Source: an uncultured Lachnospiraceae bacterium
GTDB taxonomy: Bacteria; Bacillota; Clostridia; Lachnospirales; Lachnospiraceae
Reading direction: 5' to 3'
Assembly: GCA_910586355.1 (NCBI GenBank)
Contig: CAJUHJ010000010.1
Coordinates: forward strand, 1 to 64,000
DNA: 64,000 nucleotides
Within the stretch, counting starts at the first letter, position 1; the number at the start of each line of letters is the position of its first letter. Shown piece after piece: positions 42,019 to 50,977 of this stretch. A program made the translations under genes and the position numbers. The notes below the pieces were generated by a model. That model made no database searches and had not been told where the DNA came from. It saw only the letters and a program-made list of their open reading frames with translations.

Positions 42019-43365
42019 TTATAATCGTTTTAACAATTCTTCTCTCTGCGCTTCATAACCTGGTTTTCCAAGCAATGCAAACATATTTTTCTTATAACTT
42101 TCTACACCCGGCTGATTAAATGGATTGACGCCTAATAAATAACCGCTGACGCCGACTGCAAATTCGAAGAAATAGAATAATTCGCCCAGATAAAATTCAT
42201 CCTGCTTTGGAATTTTTACCATTAAATTAGGTACATTACCATCTGTATGTGCCAGAATTGTCCCATTCATCGCGCTTTTATTTACAAAATCCATGTCTTT
42301 TCCAGCGAGATAATTCAATCCGTCTAAATCTGTTGGTTCTTCTTCTATCTGAATCGTCCCATTTTCATTTTCAACATTCAAAACGGTTTCAAACATAATT
42401 CTGGCTCCGTCCTGAATAAATTGTCCCATAGAATGAAGGTCTGTTGTCAGATCTACCGAAGCCGGGAAAATACCTTTCTGGTCTTTGCCTTCGCTTTCTC
42501 CATAGAGCTGTTTCCACCACTCAGCTACATAGTGAAGAGAAGGTTCATAATTTGCAAGAACTTCGATATTTTTTCCTTTTCTCAGTAAAATATTGCGGAT
42601 TGCTGCATATTTAAGCGCATCGTTTTCTTCAAATTTCTGTTCTAAAGCAAGTTTTCTGCCCTCTGCCGCGCCGGCCATCAGCTGATCTATATCCGCGCCG
42701 CTTACTGCAATCGGAAGAAGCCCAACTGCCGTAAGTACGGAAAATCTGCCGCCAATATCATCCGGCACTACAAATGTCTCGTATCCTTCTTCTGTTGCTA
42801 AATTCTTTAACGCTCCTTTTGCTTTATCGGTAGTCGCATAAATACGCTTTGCAGCCTCTTCTTTTCCATATTTGTCTTCCAGCTTCTTTTTAAATACACG
42901 GAATGCAATTGCCGGTTCTGTTGTTGTACCAGATTTTGAAATAATATTGATAGAAAAATCCCTTTCTCCGATAACGTCTAAAAGCCCTTGTGTATAAGCT
43001 CCGCTGATACTATTTCCAGCGTAATAAATCTCTGGAGTTTTCCTGTCTTCTTTGGAAATATTGTTATAAAATCCATGTCTTAAAAATTCAATAGCTGCTC
43101 TTGCCCCAAGATAAGACCCGCCAATTCCAATTACGACCAATACTTCTGAATCGGACTGAATCTTTTTTGCAGCTTTCTTGATTCTCTCAAATTCTTCCTT
43201 ATCGTATTCTACCGGAAGATCAATCCAGCCTACAAAATCATTTCCTGCACCGCTTTTTGAAACAAGCTGGTTTTTCGCTTCTTCTGTCAGTCTTCCCATA
43301 TAGCTGATTTCTTCTGAACTGACAAATCCTGCTGTTTTAGAATAATCTAATGTCACTTTACTCAT
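42019..43365 (-). CDS. pgi: Glucose-6-phosphate isomerase
   Basis: 448 residues, the short bacterial form of the glycolytic enzyme. IGIGGSYLGARAA, ISKSGTTTEPAIAFRVF, the signature region GGRFSVLTAVGLLP and WWKQLYGESEGKDQKG are present. It is flanked by its own promoter and terminator. Confidence 0.98.
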   Translation of the reverse strand: MSKVTLDYSKTAGFVSSEEISYMGRLTEEAKNQLVSKSGAGNDFVGWIDLPVEYDKEEFERIKKAAKKIQSDSEVLVVIGIGGSYLGARAAIEFLRHGFYNNISKEDRKTPEIYYAGNSISGAYTQGLLDVIGERDFSINIISKSGTTTEPAIAFRVFKKKLEDKYGKEEAAKRIYATTDKAKGALKNLATEEGYETFVVPDDIGGRFSVLTAVGLLPIAVSGADIDQLMAGAAEGRKLALEQKFEENDALKYAAIRNILLRKGKNIEVLANYEPSLHYVAEWWKQLYGESEGKDQKGIFPASVDLTTDLHSMGQFIQDGARIMFETVLNVENENGTIQIEEEPTDLDGLNYLAGKDMDFVNKSAMNGTILAHTDGNVPNLMVKIPKQDEFYLGELFYFFEFAVGVSGYLLGVNPFNQPGVESYKKNMFALLGKPGYEAQREELLKRL

Positions 43366-43401
43366 AACGAAATGCTCCTTTGCTAATCTTTTTTCTATAT
43401 T

Positions 43402-43430
43402 ATTTTAGCAAACACTTTCTACGAGTTCAA
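43402..43430 (-). promoter_or_regulatory. Promoter of pgi
   Basis: Minus-strand TTGAAC (43425-43430) and TAAAAT (43402-43407) are 17 bases apart, 37 bases before the pgi start codon. Confidence 0.6.
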
Positions 43431-43442
43431 GTCCTGACAAAT

Positions 43443-43775
43443 TTAAAATACTTCTGAAATCACATCCATTAAAAGTTTGGCGTCTTCTTCTCTTTTTTTC
43501 AACTCCTGCTCTTTCTTCCAATCTTCCGCCGTGCGGTACACTGGTATCTGCTCCGCTGTCTCTGTCTCTTTTACAGGTTCAGCCTCCGGCTCGCTTTCTG
43601 TTAAAATCACATCAAAGTACTTTTTAATCTTTTTGCAAATTTTATGTACTTCATACCTTGTCCTTGTTACCTGGATAAATATCAAAAGCAATATAAATAA
43701 TATAATAATTCCTGCCGCCAGAAAAGTAGTAACCGGATTTTCTCTTATGTATGTAATAATCTGTTCCTGCAGCAT
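43443..43775 (-). CDS. Small single-span membrane protein, function unknown
   Basis: 110 residues: a short N-terminus, one membrane span at about 16-35 (FLAAGIIILFILLLIFI), then a cytoplasmic basic segment (VHKICKKIKKYF), a Glu/Pro-rich linker and a charged helix ending VISEVF. GGAGG lies 6 bases before ATG. It ends 13 bases upstream of the pgi promoter. No family recognised. Confidence 0.7.
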   Translation of the reverse strand: MLQEQIITYIRENPVTTFLAAGIIILFILLLIFIQVTRTRYEVHKICKKIKKYFDVILTESEPEAEPVKETETAEQIPVYRTAEDWKKEQELKKREEDAKLLMDVISEVF

Positions 43776-43894
43776 AACAATGCCTCCTTTTCTTTTTCTT
43801 TATTATAAGAAAAAAAAGGGGACAAGGAAAGAGCCTGATTCTATGTTTTCGCCGCAAGTTTTGACATCACAAACAAAAATAAAGGTGTTTTCTG

Positions 43895-45178
43895 TCAATC
43901 TATGTCTTCTTTTGGGACAATATAACCAGACAGGCAACAACCTATCTCTTCATCAATCGGAAGAAACCGGTTATTCGATGCAGATAACACAATATCATTC
44001 ACAACTCCGGCCGATGTTATCTCATGTTTCACACAAATCCAATAAACTCTGTCTTTTTTAGCAGAAAAACGAAGCATTTGATAATTCCAGTTTTCACCAC
44101 TTCCAGAATTAGGGACGCCTACTGCCCGAATTCTAGTTTTGAGTTTCCAAAATCTTGATAAAATATCTGACCAAAAACGATTCAAATTCACATTCCCAAG
44201 CATCAGTATTCCAAATCTTGATTCTTTTGTGTTTCTCTTATGATGCTGCAAATTATCGTAATCCTTGCCATGAACGCATCGTATTGTACACATACAGCAT
44301 TTATCTTTTCGGCATTGCAGCCACATCTCACTTTTTCCAATTTTAGAGAATTCTTTTTCTGTCAAAAAACTGTCGTTATCTTTTAAAGATGCAAATAAGG
44401 GGCATTCAAACATTACAATCGCTACCGTAGGAGAACTTCCAAACTTTTTAAAATATTCCAAAAGCAGACGGTTCTTTTGACGGATATAATCTTCATTAAG
44501 ATTTTCTGATACTTTATATATATTTTCAATATGGCTGAAATATTCTTTCGCAAAGTCTGATAAATTTTTAATATCCATACCATAGACTCCAAAATAAAAC
44601 AGCCAGCCGTTTTCTGTAATATATCCGGCGCGTACAACAGGAATTGCATATCCCTCCATTTCACGAATCAAAAGCAAAGTGTCTCTATCCGCCAGTTCAA
44701 AATGAAATCCAGATTCCAACTCTTCCGGCTCTCTGTTAATCATCAATCCATTGCCATATAAAAAATATATATTCCCAATATCGTATTTTTTTAAAAATAG
44801 ATAGGGATCTTGCAGAAATCGGGTCATCTCATTTGTTTTTTGGCTGCTTTCTGCATAGCCTTCTGCCAATACAAGCCTCTGAATTGGAGCCAAATATGGT
44901 AGTATCACTGTCCCTATTCTATGGCTCTTTATAATATCAATCAGCTTATGGAGATATTTCACTGTATATCCACCCATAACTAAAAGATCAATTTTATCGG
45001 GCAGTGAATCTTCCCCATAAACATTGTCGTTTTCTTTTGTGAATGTACTTCGACAATGACTTCCGGCCATATATATATAGTTTGTGGTCGTTTGATTTTC
45101 TTTGTCATAGATACTGCCAGTATGGAACAAACCTCCATCCAAATTTTCAAATAAATACCGAAAATATCTTCCACGCAT
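43895..45178 (-). CDS. Metallo-beta-lactamase-fold-like protein lacking the metal motif, function unknown
   Basis: 427 residues, no signal peptide or membrane span. Residues 62-100 (DKIDLLVMGGYTVKYLHKL, VILPYLAP) align in pattern with MBL-fold segments where HxHxDH is expected, but those residues are absent. Residues 322-365 (GILMLGNVN, then VGVPNSGSGENWN) resemble the second half of the ComEC-type MBL fold, where canonical proteins read HHGS. A cysteine cluster CRKDKCCMCTIRC lies between. The fold assignment rests on motif spacing only. AAGGAG precedes ATG by 10 bases. Divergent from murG. Confidence 0.6.
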   Translation of the reverse strand: MRGRYFRYLFENLDGGLFHTGSIYDKENQTTTNYIYMAGSHCRSTFTKENDNVYGEDSLPDKIDLLVMGGYTVKYLHKLIDIIKSHRIGTVILPYLAPIQRLVLAEGYAESSQKTNEMTRFLQDPYLFLKKYDIGNIYFLYGNGLMINREPEELESGFHFELADRDTLLLIREMEGYAIPVVRAGYITENGWLFYFGVYGMDIKNLSDFAKEYFSHIENIYKVSENLNEDYIRQKNRLLLEYFKKFGSSPTVAIVMFECPLFASLKDNDSFLTEKEFSKIGKSEMWLQCRKDKCCMCTIRCVHGKDYDNLQHHKRNTKESRFGILMLGNVNLNRFWSDILSRFWKLKTRIRAVGVPNSGSGENWNYQMLRFSAKKDRVYWICVKHEITSAGVVNDIVLSASNNRFLPIDEEIGCCLSGYIVPKEDID

Positions 45179-45316
45179 ATATCTGCGTCTCCTTTTAGAC
45201 TTGCTATAAATATAATTTTAAAGTTTCTTTTTATTTTTACAAGTCTTTTCTTGACTTTTTTAGAACAGGGTATAATATAGTTAAAGTAAATTCAGAAAGG
45301 TCACAGGTATTTCAAT

Positions 45317-46381
45317 ATGAAAAAAATCATTTTAACTGGAGGAGGCACTGCCGGACATGTTACGCCTAATATAGCCCTGCTCCCTGCTCTTTTACAAAAT
45401 TCCTATGAGATTAGCTATATTGGCTCATATAAGGGAATTGAAAAAGAATTGATTGAAGCAGTAAATATCCCGTATTATCCAATTTCTTCCGGCAAACTCC
45501 GCCGCTATTTGGATTTGAAAAATCTCTCCGATCCCTTTAAAGTTATAAAAGGACTTGGACAGTCCATTCGCCTAATGCGAAAATTAAAACCCAGTCTTGT
45601 ATTCTCCAAAGGCGGTTTTGTCTCTGTTCCTGTTGTTTTAGCAGCGAAATTCTGTCATATTCCCGTCATTATACATGAATCAGACATTACACCGGGACTT
45701 GCTAACAAAATTGCAATTCCAACCGCTAAAAAAGTATGTTGTAATTTTCCAGAAACATTAAAATATCTCCCAAAAGAAAAAGCAGTTTTGACAGGTTCTC
45801 CCATCCGCCAGGAATTAATGTCTGGTAATGCTGAATATGCACGTTCCTACTGCCACTTTCTTTCGGATAAACCCGTTCTTTTAATCATTGGCGGCAGCAC
45901 AGGCTCAAAAATAATAAATGATGTCATACGTGCCCAGCTTACAGAATTATTAAAAAATTATCAGATTATTCACTTATGCGGAAAAGGAAATTTAGATAAC
46001 CATCTTATAAATACGAAGGGCTATGCTCAATTTGAATATATCAGCCAACAGTTAAAAGATATGTTTGCGTTAGCCGATATTGTGATTTCACGCGCAGGAG
46101 CGAATGCGATTTGTGAACTGCTTGCTTTGCATAAGCCAAATATATTAATCCCTCTTTCTGCGGCTGCCAGCAGAGGCGACCAGATATTAAATGCAAAATC
46201 TTTTGAAAAACAAGGTTTTTCTTATGTAATCGAAGAAGAACATCTGACCGCTGAAACATTACTTGCCGGTATTAAAACTGTTTCTAATCAAAAAGATTCT
46301 TATATACGAGCAATGGCAGACAGCGGCCAAATGGATTCTATAAAGACAATTATCCAATTAATTGCAAAGGAGCTGCATTAA
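45317..46381 (+). CDS. murG: MurG-type UDP-GlcNAc:undecaprenyl-pyrophosphoryl-MurNAc-pentapeptide transferase
   Basis: 354 residues, peripheral membrane glycosyltransferase making lipid II. GGGTAGHVTPNIALLP, FSKGGFVSVPVVLAA and HESDITPGLANK are present, as are the C-terminal donor motif GGSTGSKIIND and SRAGANAICELLAL. It stands alone rather than in a cell-wall cluster, so it may be a second copy or a relocated one. A TATAAT occurs at about 45273-45278 but its -35 spacing is poor. Its last codons form half of a palindrome shared with the HIT gene. Confidence 0.92.
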   Translation: MKKIILTGGGTAGHVTPNIALLPALLQNSYEISYIGSYKGIEKELIEAVNIPYYPISSGKLRRYLDLKNLSDPFKVIKGLGQSIRLMRKLKPSLVFSKGGFVSVPVVLAAKFCHIPVIIHESDITPGLANKIAIPTAKKVCCNFPETLKYLPKEKAVLTGSPIRQELMSGNAEYARSYCHFLSDKPVLLIIGGSTGSKIINDVIRAQLTELLKNYQIIHLCGKGNLDNHLINTKGYAQFEYISQQLKDMFALADIVISRAGANAICELLALHKPNILIPLSAAASRGDQILNAKSFEKQGFSYVIEEEHLTAETLLAGIKTVSNQKDSYIRAMADSGQMDSIKTIIQLIAKELH

Positions 46382-46399
46382 TGCAGCCCCTTTGCAATT
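46360..46399. terminator. 40-nt palindrome spanning the murG and HIT stop codons
   Basis: Arms of 20 bases pair perfectly except for one position (46371 against 46388). The centre is the overlapping TAA codons of the two convergent genes. It can fold as a hairpin in either transcript, so it probably acts as a shared terminator or stability element. Confidence 0.7.
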
Positions 46400-46803
46400 T
46401 CAGTACATATTTCTTTCATTTCATCTTCTGTATAATTTTCATGGTTCCAAAGTAATATATCGTCATTTTTCATATGTTTATAACGTGGAATCAAATGCAG
46501 ATGAAAATGAAACACTGTCTGCCCTGCTACTTCGCCGTTGTTCTGCACCAAATTAAATCCATCACACTTTAATACATCTGTCATATGGATTGCCAGTTTT
46601 TTTGCAAGTTTCATGGATTCTGCGGCTGTCTCTGTATCAATTTCATATAAATCAGCATAATGTTGTTTTGGTATAATCAACGCATGTCCTTTCGACGCGG
46701 GAGCCGCGTCTAAGATAACACGGAACATATTATCTTCAAAAATCGTATTCGTTGGAATTTCCCCAGATGCTAATTTACAAAATATACAATTATCTTCCTT
46801 CAT
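46378..46803 (-). CDS. HIT family nucleotide hydrolase
   Basis: 141 residues. N-terminal zinc-type cysteines CIFCK, substrate segment VILDAAPASKGHALIIPKQH and the histidine triad HFHLHLIPRY. Members hydrolyse nucleotide phosphoramidates or Ap4A; the precise substrate is unknown. The start at 46803 follows GGAG; the longer frame upstream lacks a site. It overlaps murG by 4 bases, tail to tail. Confidence 0.93.
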   Translation of the reverse strand: MKEDNCIFCKLASGEIPTNTIFEDNMFRVILDAAPASKGHALIIPKQHYADLYEIDTETAAESMKLAKKLAIHMTDVLKCDGFNLVQNNGEVAGQTVFHFHLHLIPRYKHMKNDDILLWNHENYTEDEMKEICTEIAKGLH

Positions 46804-46846
46804 ATTAGGTTCTCCTTTACTGTCGAATTTTGTACTATGGTTTTTA

Positions 46847-46875
46847 TTGAAATCCACTTTTTTTAATGCTACACT
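46847..46875 (+). promoter_or_regulatory. Promoter of the soluble histidine kinase
   Basis: TTGAAA (46847-46852) and TACACT (46870-46875) are 17 bases apart, placing the transcription start about 33 bases before the ATG at 46916. Confidence 0.6.
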
Positions 46876-46915
46876 TATTGCAATTCTCTATCTGCAGGGA
46901 ACTGGAGGCATTTAT

Positions 46916-47575
46916 ATGACAAATGAAGATTATCAAAAAATTTTCCATGAAATTAAAAATAACATTACATTTATCAATAGTTCAATGCAATTAGTTGAAA
47001 AAGCACATCCTGAAATAAAAGACTTTCCATATTGGATAGACTCTATGCAGGAAGTTTCTGCTTTGAAACGTCTGTTAATCGAATTATCTTCCGCACGTCT
47101 GTGTGACGATCTTACACTTAAAAAAACTTCAACAGAAAAATTTCTGCCAGAACTAATCAATTCGTGTATTAAACTATTTGATACAACAGAATTTCACTGC
47201 CAAATTACAATTGAACCTTCATTACCGGAAATCTATATAGATTTTGACAGAATGAAACGCGCTTTATTTAATCTCTTAAAAAATTCTTATGAAGCTATGA
47301 AAGGAATGGGACAGATTCGCATTACCTGCTGCAGGGAAGTTTCCTTTCTGCGCTTAGACCTCATTGACAATGGAGGGGGCATTAAACCCGAATATCTTCC
47401 AAAACTGTTCACTCCTTTAGCAACAACGAAACCAAATGGTACCGGGCTTGGACTATTAATCAGCAAGCAGATTATTGAAGCGCATGGCGGTCATCTAAAG
47501 GTAGAATCCCGCCCGCAGGAAGGCACCACGTTTTCTATTTTTCTTCCATTTACTGAAAACGGCAGCCCTACATAA
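46916..47575 (+). CDS. Soluble histidine kinase
   Basis: 219 residues without membrane spans or a sensor domain. The phosphoacceptor helix is FHEIKNNITFINSS with the likely His at about residue 11, followed by the N-box NLLKNSYEAMKG and the glycine boxes DNGGGIKPEY and GTGLGLLISKQI. It resembles the catalytic part of NtrB/KinB-type kinases. No response regulator is adjacent, so it is an orphan here. The start follows GGAGG. Confidence 0.9.
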   Translation: MTNEDYQKIFHEIKNNITFINSSMQLVEKAHPEIKDFPYWIDSMQEVSALKRLLIELSSARLCDDLTLKKTSTEKFLPELINSCIKLFDTTEFHCQITIEPSLPEIYIDFDRMKRALFNLLKNSYEAMKGMGQIRITCCREVSFLRLDLIDNGGGIKPEYLPKLFTPLATTKPNGTGLGLLISKQIIEAHGGHLKVESRPQEGTTFSIFLPFTENGSPT

Positions 47576-47580
47576 TATAT

Positions 47581-48573
47581 TTAAACAAAACTAAATAACG
47601 AATCCAACATACGAAGCGTTTTAAAGTTACCTTTTGCAGTCATGCTTCCTGTCATAAATGCTCTCTGAAACGTAATTCTACCATTGACAATACTATCCAT
47701 TACATCAGAAGTCAATTTCGCATACACATCAACATTTTCTTCACTTCCATAACAGCAGACAAATTCATCTTCTTTCACATCCAAAAGCAGCGGTTGTTTT
47801 TTTCCTTCAATCATAAACAAATACTTCGCCGAAAATCCTTCCTGCGGAGTGAAACGGCTCTCAAATTCTTTAATATACATTTTATCTTCAGCCTCTGAAC
47901 TTTTACCCATCAAGTCTTTAAACATAGAAGTAAGTTCTTCAATATCTTCCTTCTGTTTCTTTACATAGGAATCGTCTGAAACATATTTGGATAACTGCTC
48001 ACTTTCCTGAGGCGTCAAATCCAAAGACGGCGTCCGCAGAACGGTTTGTTTTACCGCTTGATTACTGCTTGGCAGACATTTTATCTTCTGGGAAATCGAA
48101 CGATATAAATCTTCAGCTTTCTTTTCGATAATTTTTGTATATTCCTTATTCATTTCAAACGTCACTAAATCTTCTACGTATCCGCAAAAACCACTGCAGG
48201 GCTGTCCTCCAAGAAATACCCACGCATTTTCCAAAGTAACTACTCCCTCGCGTTCTCCGCAGGTCGTAGACATAACAATCGGCTGCATATACATGGAACT
48301 CATTCTCTCTTTATCGCCATAAAGCCAGCAAGCATCCAAAAACTGCTGCATATATCCACCAATTCCAAGCCATTCCACAGTAGCCGCCAGAATAATTCCA
48401 TCTGCATCTTTAAACGTATGCGGCAGTGTCGAAATCTCATTTTTATGCTCATATATTTTATAACGTTCTACGGTAACACGCAGCTCCTTTAACACATCTT
48501 CCATTTTGTCCAAAACATATAAAGTAGGATCGTCTAATAATCCTCTTCCACCATAGTATATATTTATCTTCAT
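47581..48573 (-). CDS. Flavodoxin-like / FMN reductase domain fused to an SCP2-like domain
   Basis: 330 residues. The N-terminal 160 residues resemble flavodoxin-like NAD(P)H reductases (INIYYGGRG, ILAATVEWLGIGGYMQQFLD). The C-terminal 110 residues resemble a sterol-carrier-protein-2 lipid-binding domain (DSIVNGRITFQRAFMTGSM). A charged linker with heptad character joins them. The substrate is unknown. The start codon overlaps the rhomboid stop (ATGATG after GGAGG), so the two are translationally coupled. Confidence 0.75.
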   Translation of the reverse strand: MKINIYYGGRGLLDDPTLYVLDKMEDVLKELRVTVERYKIYEHKNEISTLPHTFKDADGIILAATVEWLGIGGYMQQFLDACWLYGDKERMSSMYMQPIVMSTTCGEREGVVTLENAWVFLGGQPCSGFCGYVEDLVTFEMNKEYTKIIEKKAEDLYRSISQKIKCLPSSNQAVKQTVLRTPSLDLTPQESEQLSKYVSDDSYVKKQKEDIEELTSMFKDLMGKSSEAEDKMYIKEFESRFTPQEGFSAKYLFMIEGKKQPLLLDVKEDEFVCCYGSEENVDVYAKLTSDVMDSIVNGRITFQRAFMTGSMTAKGNFKTLRMLDSLFSFV

Positions 48574-49220
48574 CATTTCCTCCATTCTTTATTTATAGTA
48601 TATTGATTTCTTTTCTGAAAATCAATTATTTTTCGCAGAATGGTTAAAATACATCCCAATAAAAAACCAAAAAGAAGACCGCCAATATGTCCCCAGTTAT
48701 CTACACCCGCCGTTGAAAAACCATAATACAAACTAAGCGCCGCCATCCCAACTAAACCTTTCGTCGTCATTTTCTCTACTTTTCCTTTATTTAGGACAGC
48801 CCACGCAATCAAACCGCCAATAACACCAAATACACATCCAGAAGCTCCAGCAGAAACCACCTCGTCTGCTGCACGTAAATCTTCGTAAAAAGACAGCAAA
48901 CTTCCGCCCATACCAGAGATAATATATAAAATTCCAAAACTTACGCTTCCCATCACATATTCCAGCCGATAACCCATAATACCAAGCAGCAGCATATTAT
49001 TGATTAAATGGTCTGCACCAAAATGAAGAAACATACAGGTAAACAGTCTCCAATATTCTCCATTTTCTAAAATAAGCGGAGCATAGGACGCCCCATACTG
49101 AATCATAAAATCACTATCTAATGTTTCTCCCATAAATTCTAAAAGAATCCAAATGCAAACATTCAGAAGAATCAAAAAAATAGTAACAATCGGTAGTTTT
49201 CTCTGCACATCCGCTTCCAT
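48573..49220 (-). CDS. Rhomboid family intramembrane serine protease
   Basis: 215 residues with about six spans. The catalytic Ser lies in VSAGASGCVFG and the His in DNWGHIGGLLFG. The loop helix motif FLHFGADHLINNM, with the conserved HxxxxHxxxN arrangement, is present. It cleaves single-span proteins within the membrane; the substrate is unknown. Coupled to the flavodoxin/SCP2 gene. Confidence 0.93.
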   Translation of the reverse strand: MEADVQRKLPIVTIFLILLNVCIWILLEFMGETLDSDFMIQYGASYAPLILENGEYWRLFTCMFLHFGADHLINNMLLLGIMGYRLEYVMGSVSFGILYIISGMGGSLLSFYEDLRAADEVVSAGASGCVFGVIGGLIAWAVLNKGKVEKMTTKGLVGMAALSLYYGFSTAGVDNWGHIGGLLFGFLLGCILTILRKIIDFQKRNQYTINKEWRK

Positions 49221-49278
49221 AAAAATCTTCCTTCTTTTTTATTACATTATAAGGCATACTAGTAATTTTTCAAGTATT

Positions 49279-50346
49279 TTAAACGAAACGGTAATTCTCT
49301 TTTGCAAAAGAAATTTTATCATTTTTTACAAGAAGTACTTTTTCTTTGTAATTTAAAAGCTCTCCATTTCGGTATGTGCCATTTGTAGAATTCATATCTT
49401 CCAAATAATAACAATCATTTTCTTTTGTTATCCTGGCATGAACCCTGCTCACAGTATCATTATGAATAACGCCGTCTGTTTCCTCCCTATGGCTTCCAAT
49501 CAAAAACATAGAAGATGCAATGACCATATTCTTCTCATCTCCCTCCCCTTCATATTTTAATTCACCTAATATCTGCTCTGTCTCACTCCCAAGAAATACA
49601 GTCGGATTTGAAGTTTCTGTCTGATAGTCCTCTGGTTCAAACTCATAGATTTCCTGCTCCATTTTTTTCTTCCTCTGCATTTTATCGAAAAAATATTGTA
49701 TTATTTTTTTATCTTGTATCTTATCCTGTAATTTCTGCGGTACTTCCTTCATTATATTTCTTTCAGCAGATACTTTTTGAGGCTCTGTTTCTTCCCTGAC
49801 GCAGACTGCATCCGCATCTTCAAATAAAATTTGAAGTACTGATTCTAACTGTACATTTTCCTGTTGGCATAGTTCATATACTTCATAACATTTCTGCGTG
49901 CCCTCTTGTTCACTATGCGCCATATGGGATAAAAAATACTCCATAAAACTACGCAGTGAATCTTTTAATGAAATTTTTTCAAATGGCAGATAACAAAATA
50001 ATATGTTCATTTTTTCAGAATCTATATAAATATGTTCTGGTATTAAAGAAATTCCGTTTTCCTCCAACATATATTCTCCTATCTGCTCTATGATTGCTGC
50101 CAATGAAGTAAAAAAAAGTTTTAAAAAACTGCTTCCCTGTTTTTTTATTTTTAACCAGTCATCTAAAGACTGTTTTCCACTAATATCGAACCAAAACTGC
50201 ATACAATCGTCTAAATTGCTGATTTTAAGCGGTAGTAAACCGAAAATCTTGTTTTTTTCCAACATAGGATACTCAAATCCATCCATAACAACATTACTTT
50301 TCATTACCATATAACTTTTTCCCTGGCATCTTCTGTATTCTGTCAT
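49279..50346 (-). CDS. DUF6382 / FHA domain protein of the Tad locus
   Basis: 355 residues. An N-terminal DUF6382-like region (about 1-180) and a middle low-conservation linker lead to a C-terminal FHA domain with SRVHARIT and STNGTYRNGE, which bind phosphothreonine. Its position at the end of the pilus locus suggests that assembly may be tuned by Ser/Thr phosphorylation; no kinase is in the window. The start at 50346 follows GGAGG and overlaps the previous stop by 4 bases. Confidence 0.85.
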   Translation of the reverse strand: MTEYRRCQGKSYMVMKSNVVMDGFEYPMLEKNKIFGLLPLKISNLDDCMQFWFDISGKQSLDDWLKIKKQGSSFLKLFFTSLAAIIEQIGEYMLEENGISLIPEHIYIDSEKMNILFCYLPFEKISLKDSLRSFMEYFLSHMAHSEQEGTQKCYEVYELCQQENVQLESVLQILFEDADAVCVREETEPQKVSAERNIMKEVPQKLQDKIQDKKIIQYFFDKMQRKKKMEQEIYEFEPEDYQTETSNPTVFLGSETEQILGELKYEGEGDEKNMVIASSMFLIGSHREETDGVIHNDTVSRVHARITKENDCYYLEDMNSTNGTYRNGELLNYKEKVLLVKNDKISFAKENYRFV

Positions 50347-50561
50347 TTTAACTCCTCCAAAATATTTCCTGCAAATTTTATATTCCGTACTTTTTCTTCT
50401 GCACAAAAAGTTTCATTCCAGCCGCATACAGATACCCTCTTTGTCTGGCTGTATAAATCATATCCCATAGAAACGGGAGTGTATAACGCAAACAATAACA
50501 ACGGCAAAATAAGACACAATTCTACTGTATATGATGCTTCCTTTTTCTTCATGTCTTTCAC
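50343..50561 (-). CDS. Small TadE-like pseudopilin
   Basis: 72 residues. MKDMKKKEASYTVELCLILP is a class-III prepilin-like N-terminus: basic leader, then a hydrophobic helix starting with ASYTVE and continuing LLLFALYTPV. The C-terminal part is short and hydrophilic. It probably inserts into the Tad pilus base. Overlaps both neighbours by 4 bases. Confidence 0.75.
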   Translation of the reverse strand: MKDMKKKEASYTVELCLILPLLLFALYTPVSMGYDLYSQTKRVSVCGWNETFCAEEKVRNIKFAGNILEELK

Positions 50562-50974
50562 CTCATTATCATAAAACAGTAACTAATAAATAAAAATGGA
50601 ATAAATGGGATTCTTTCACTTCTACTGTTACTTTTTATGAAAACCAAAAACAATCCCCATATACCAGCTAAAGAAAAAGAAATGCACATCAAAAGAAGAT
50701 TGTCTATTAAACCTAAATATAATCCCGTCAACATAAATATAATACCATCTCCCATACCGATTCTGCCTTTTGTCAAGCGGCTGAGTATGAGAATGAAACT
50801 TCCTGCCAAAACACCTGTAAGCATTTCATATATGCTTTGATTCTGAAAAAACAAATGCAGTGATATTCCAATAATTCCAGAAAGTAATGTCACCATTACT
50901 GTTATTTTTTTCTCTCTAATATCCTCAATACTATGCACCCCCAAAGTACCAAGTAAAACGCATGACTGTATCAT
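50558..50974 (-). CDS. Prepilin peptidase (A24 family), second copy
   Basis: 138 residues with five or so membrane spans. The two catalytic aspartates are visible in SIEDIREKKI and in the GxGD motif GRIGMGDGII. It is a minimal CpaA/TadV-type peptidase lacking the methyltransferase domain. A second A24 gene opens the same locus at 57707. Confidence 0.85.
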   Translation of the reverse strand: MIQSCVLLGTLGVHSIEDIREKKITVMVTLLSGIIGISLHLFFQNQSIYEMLTGVLAGSFILILSRLTKGRIGMGDGIIFMLTGLYLGLIDNLLLMCISFSLAGIWGLFLVFIKSNSRSERIPFIPFLFISYCFMIMR

Positions 50975-50977
50975 AAT

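Noticed and set aside
43895..45178. Calling this an active MBL-fold hydrolase or part of a defence system
   Set aside because: Metal ligands are absent and no partner gene is adjacent.
45246..45278. TTGACT with TATAAT as the murG promoter
   Set aside because: The spacing is only 14 bases, too short for a normal sigma-A promoter; not listed as a feature.
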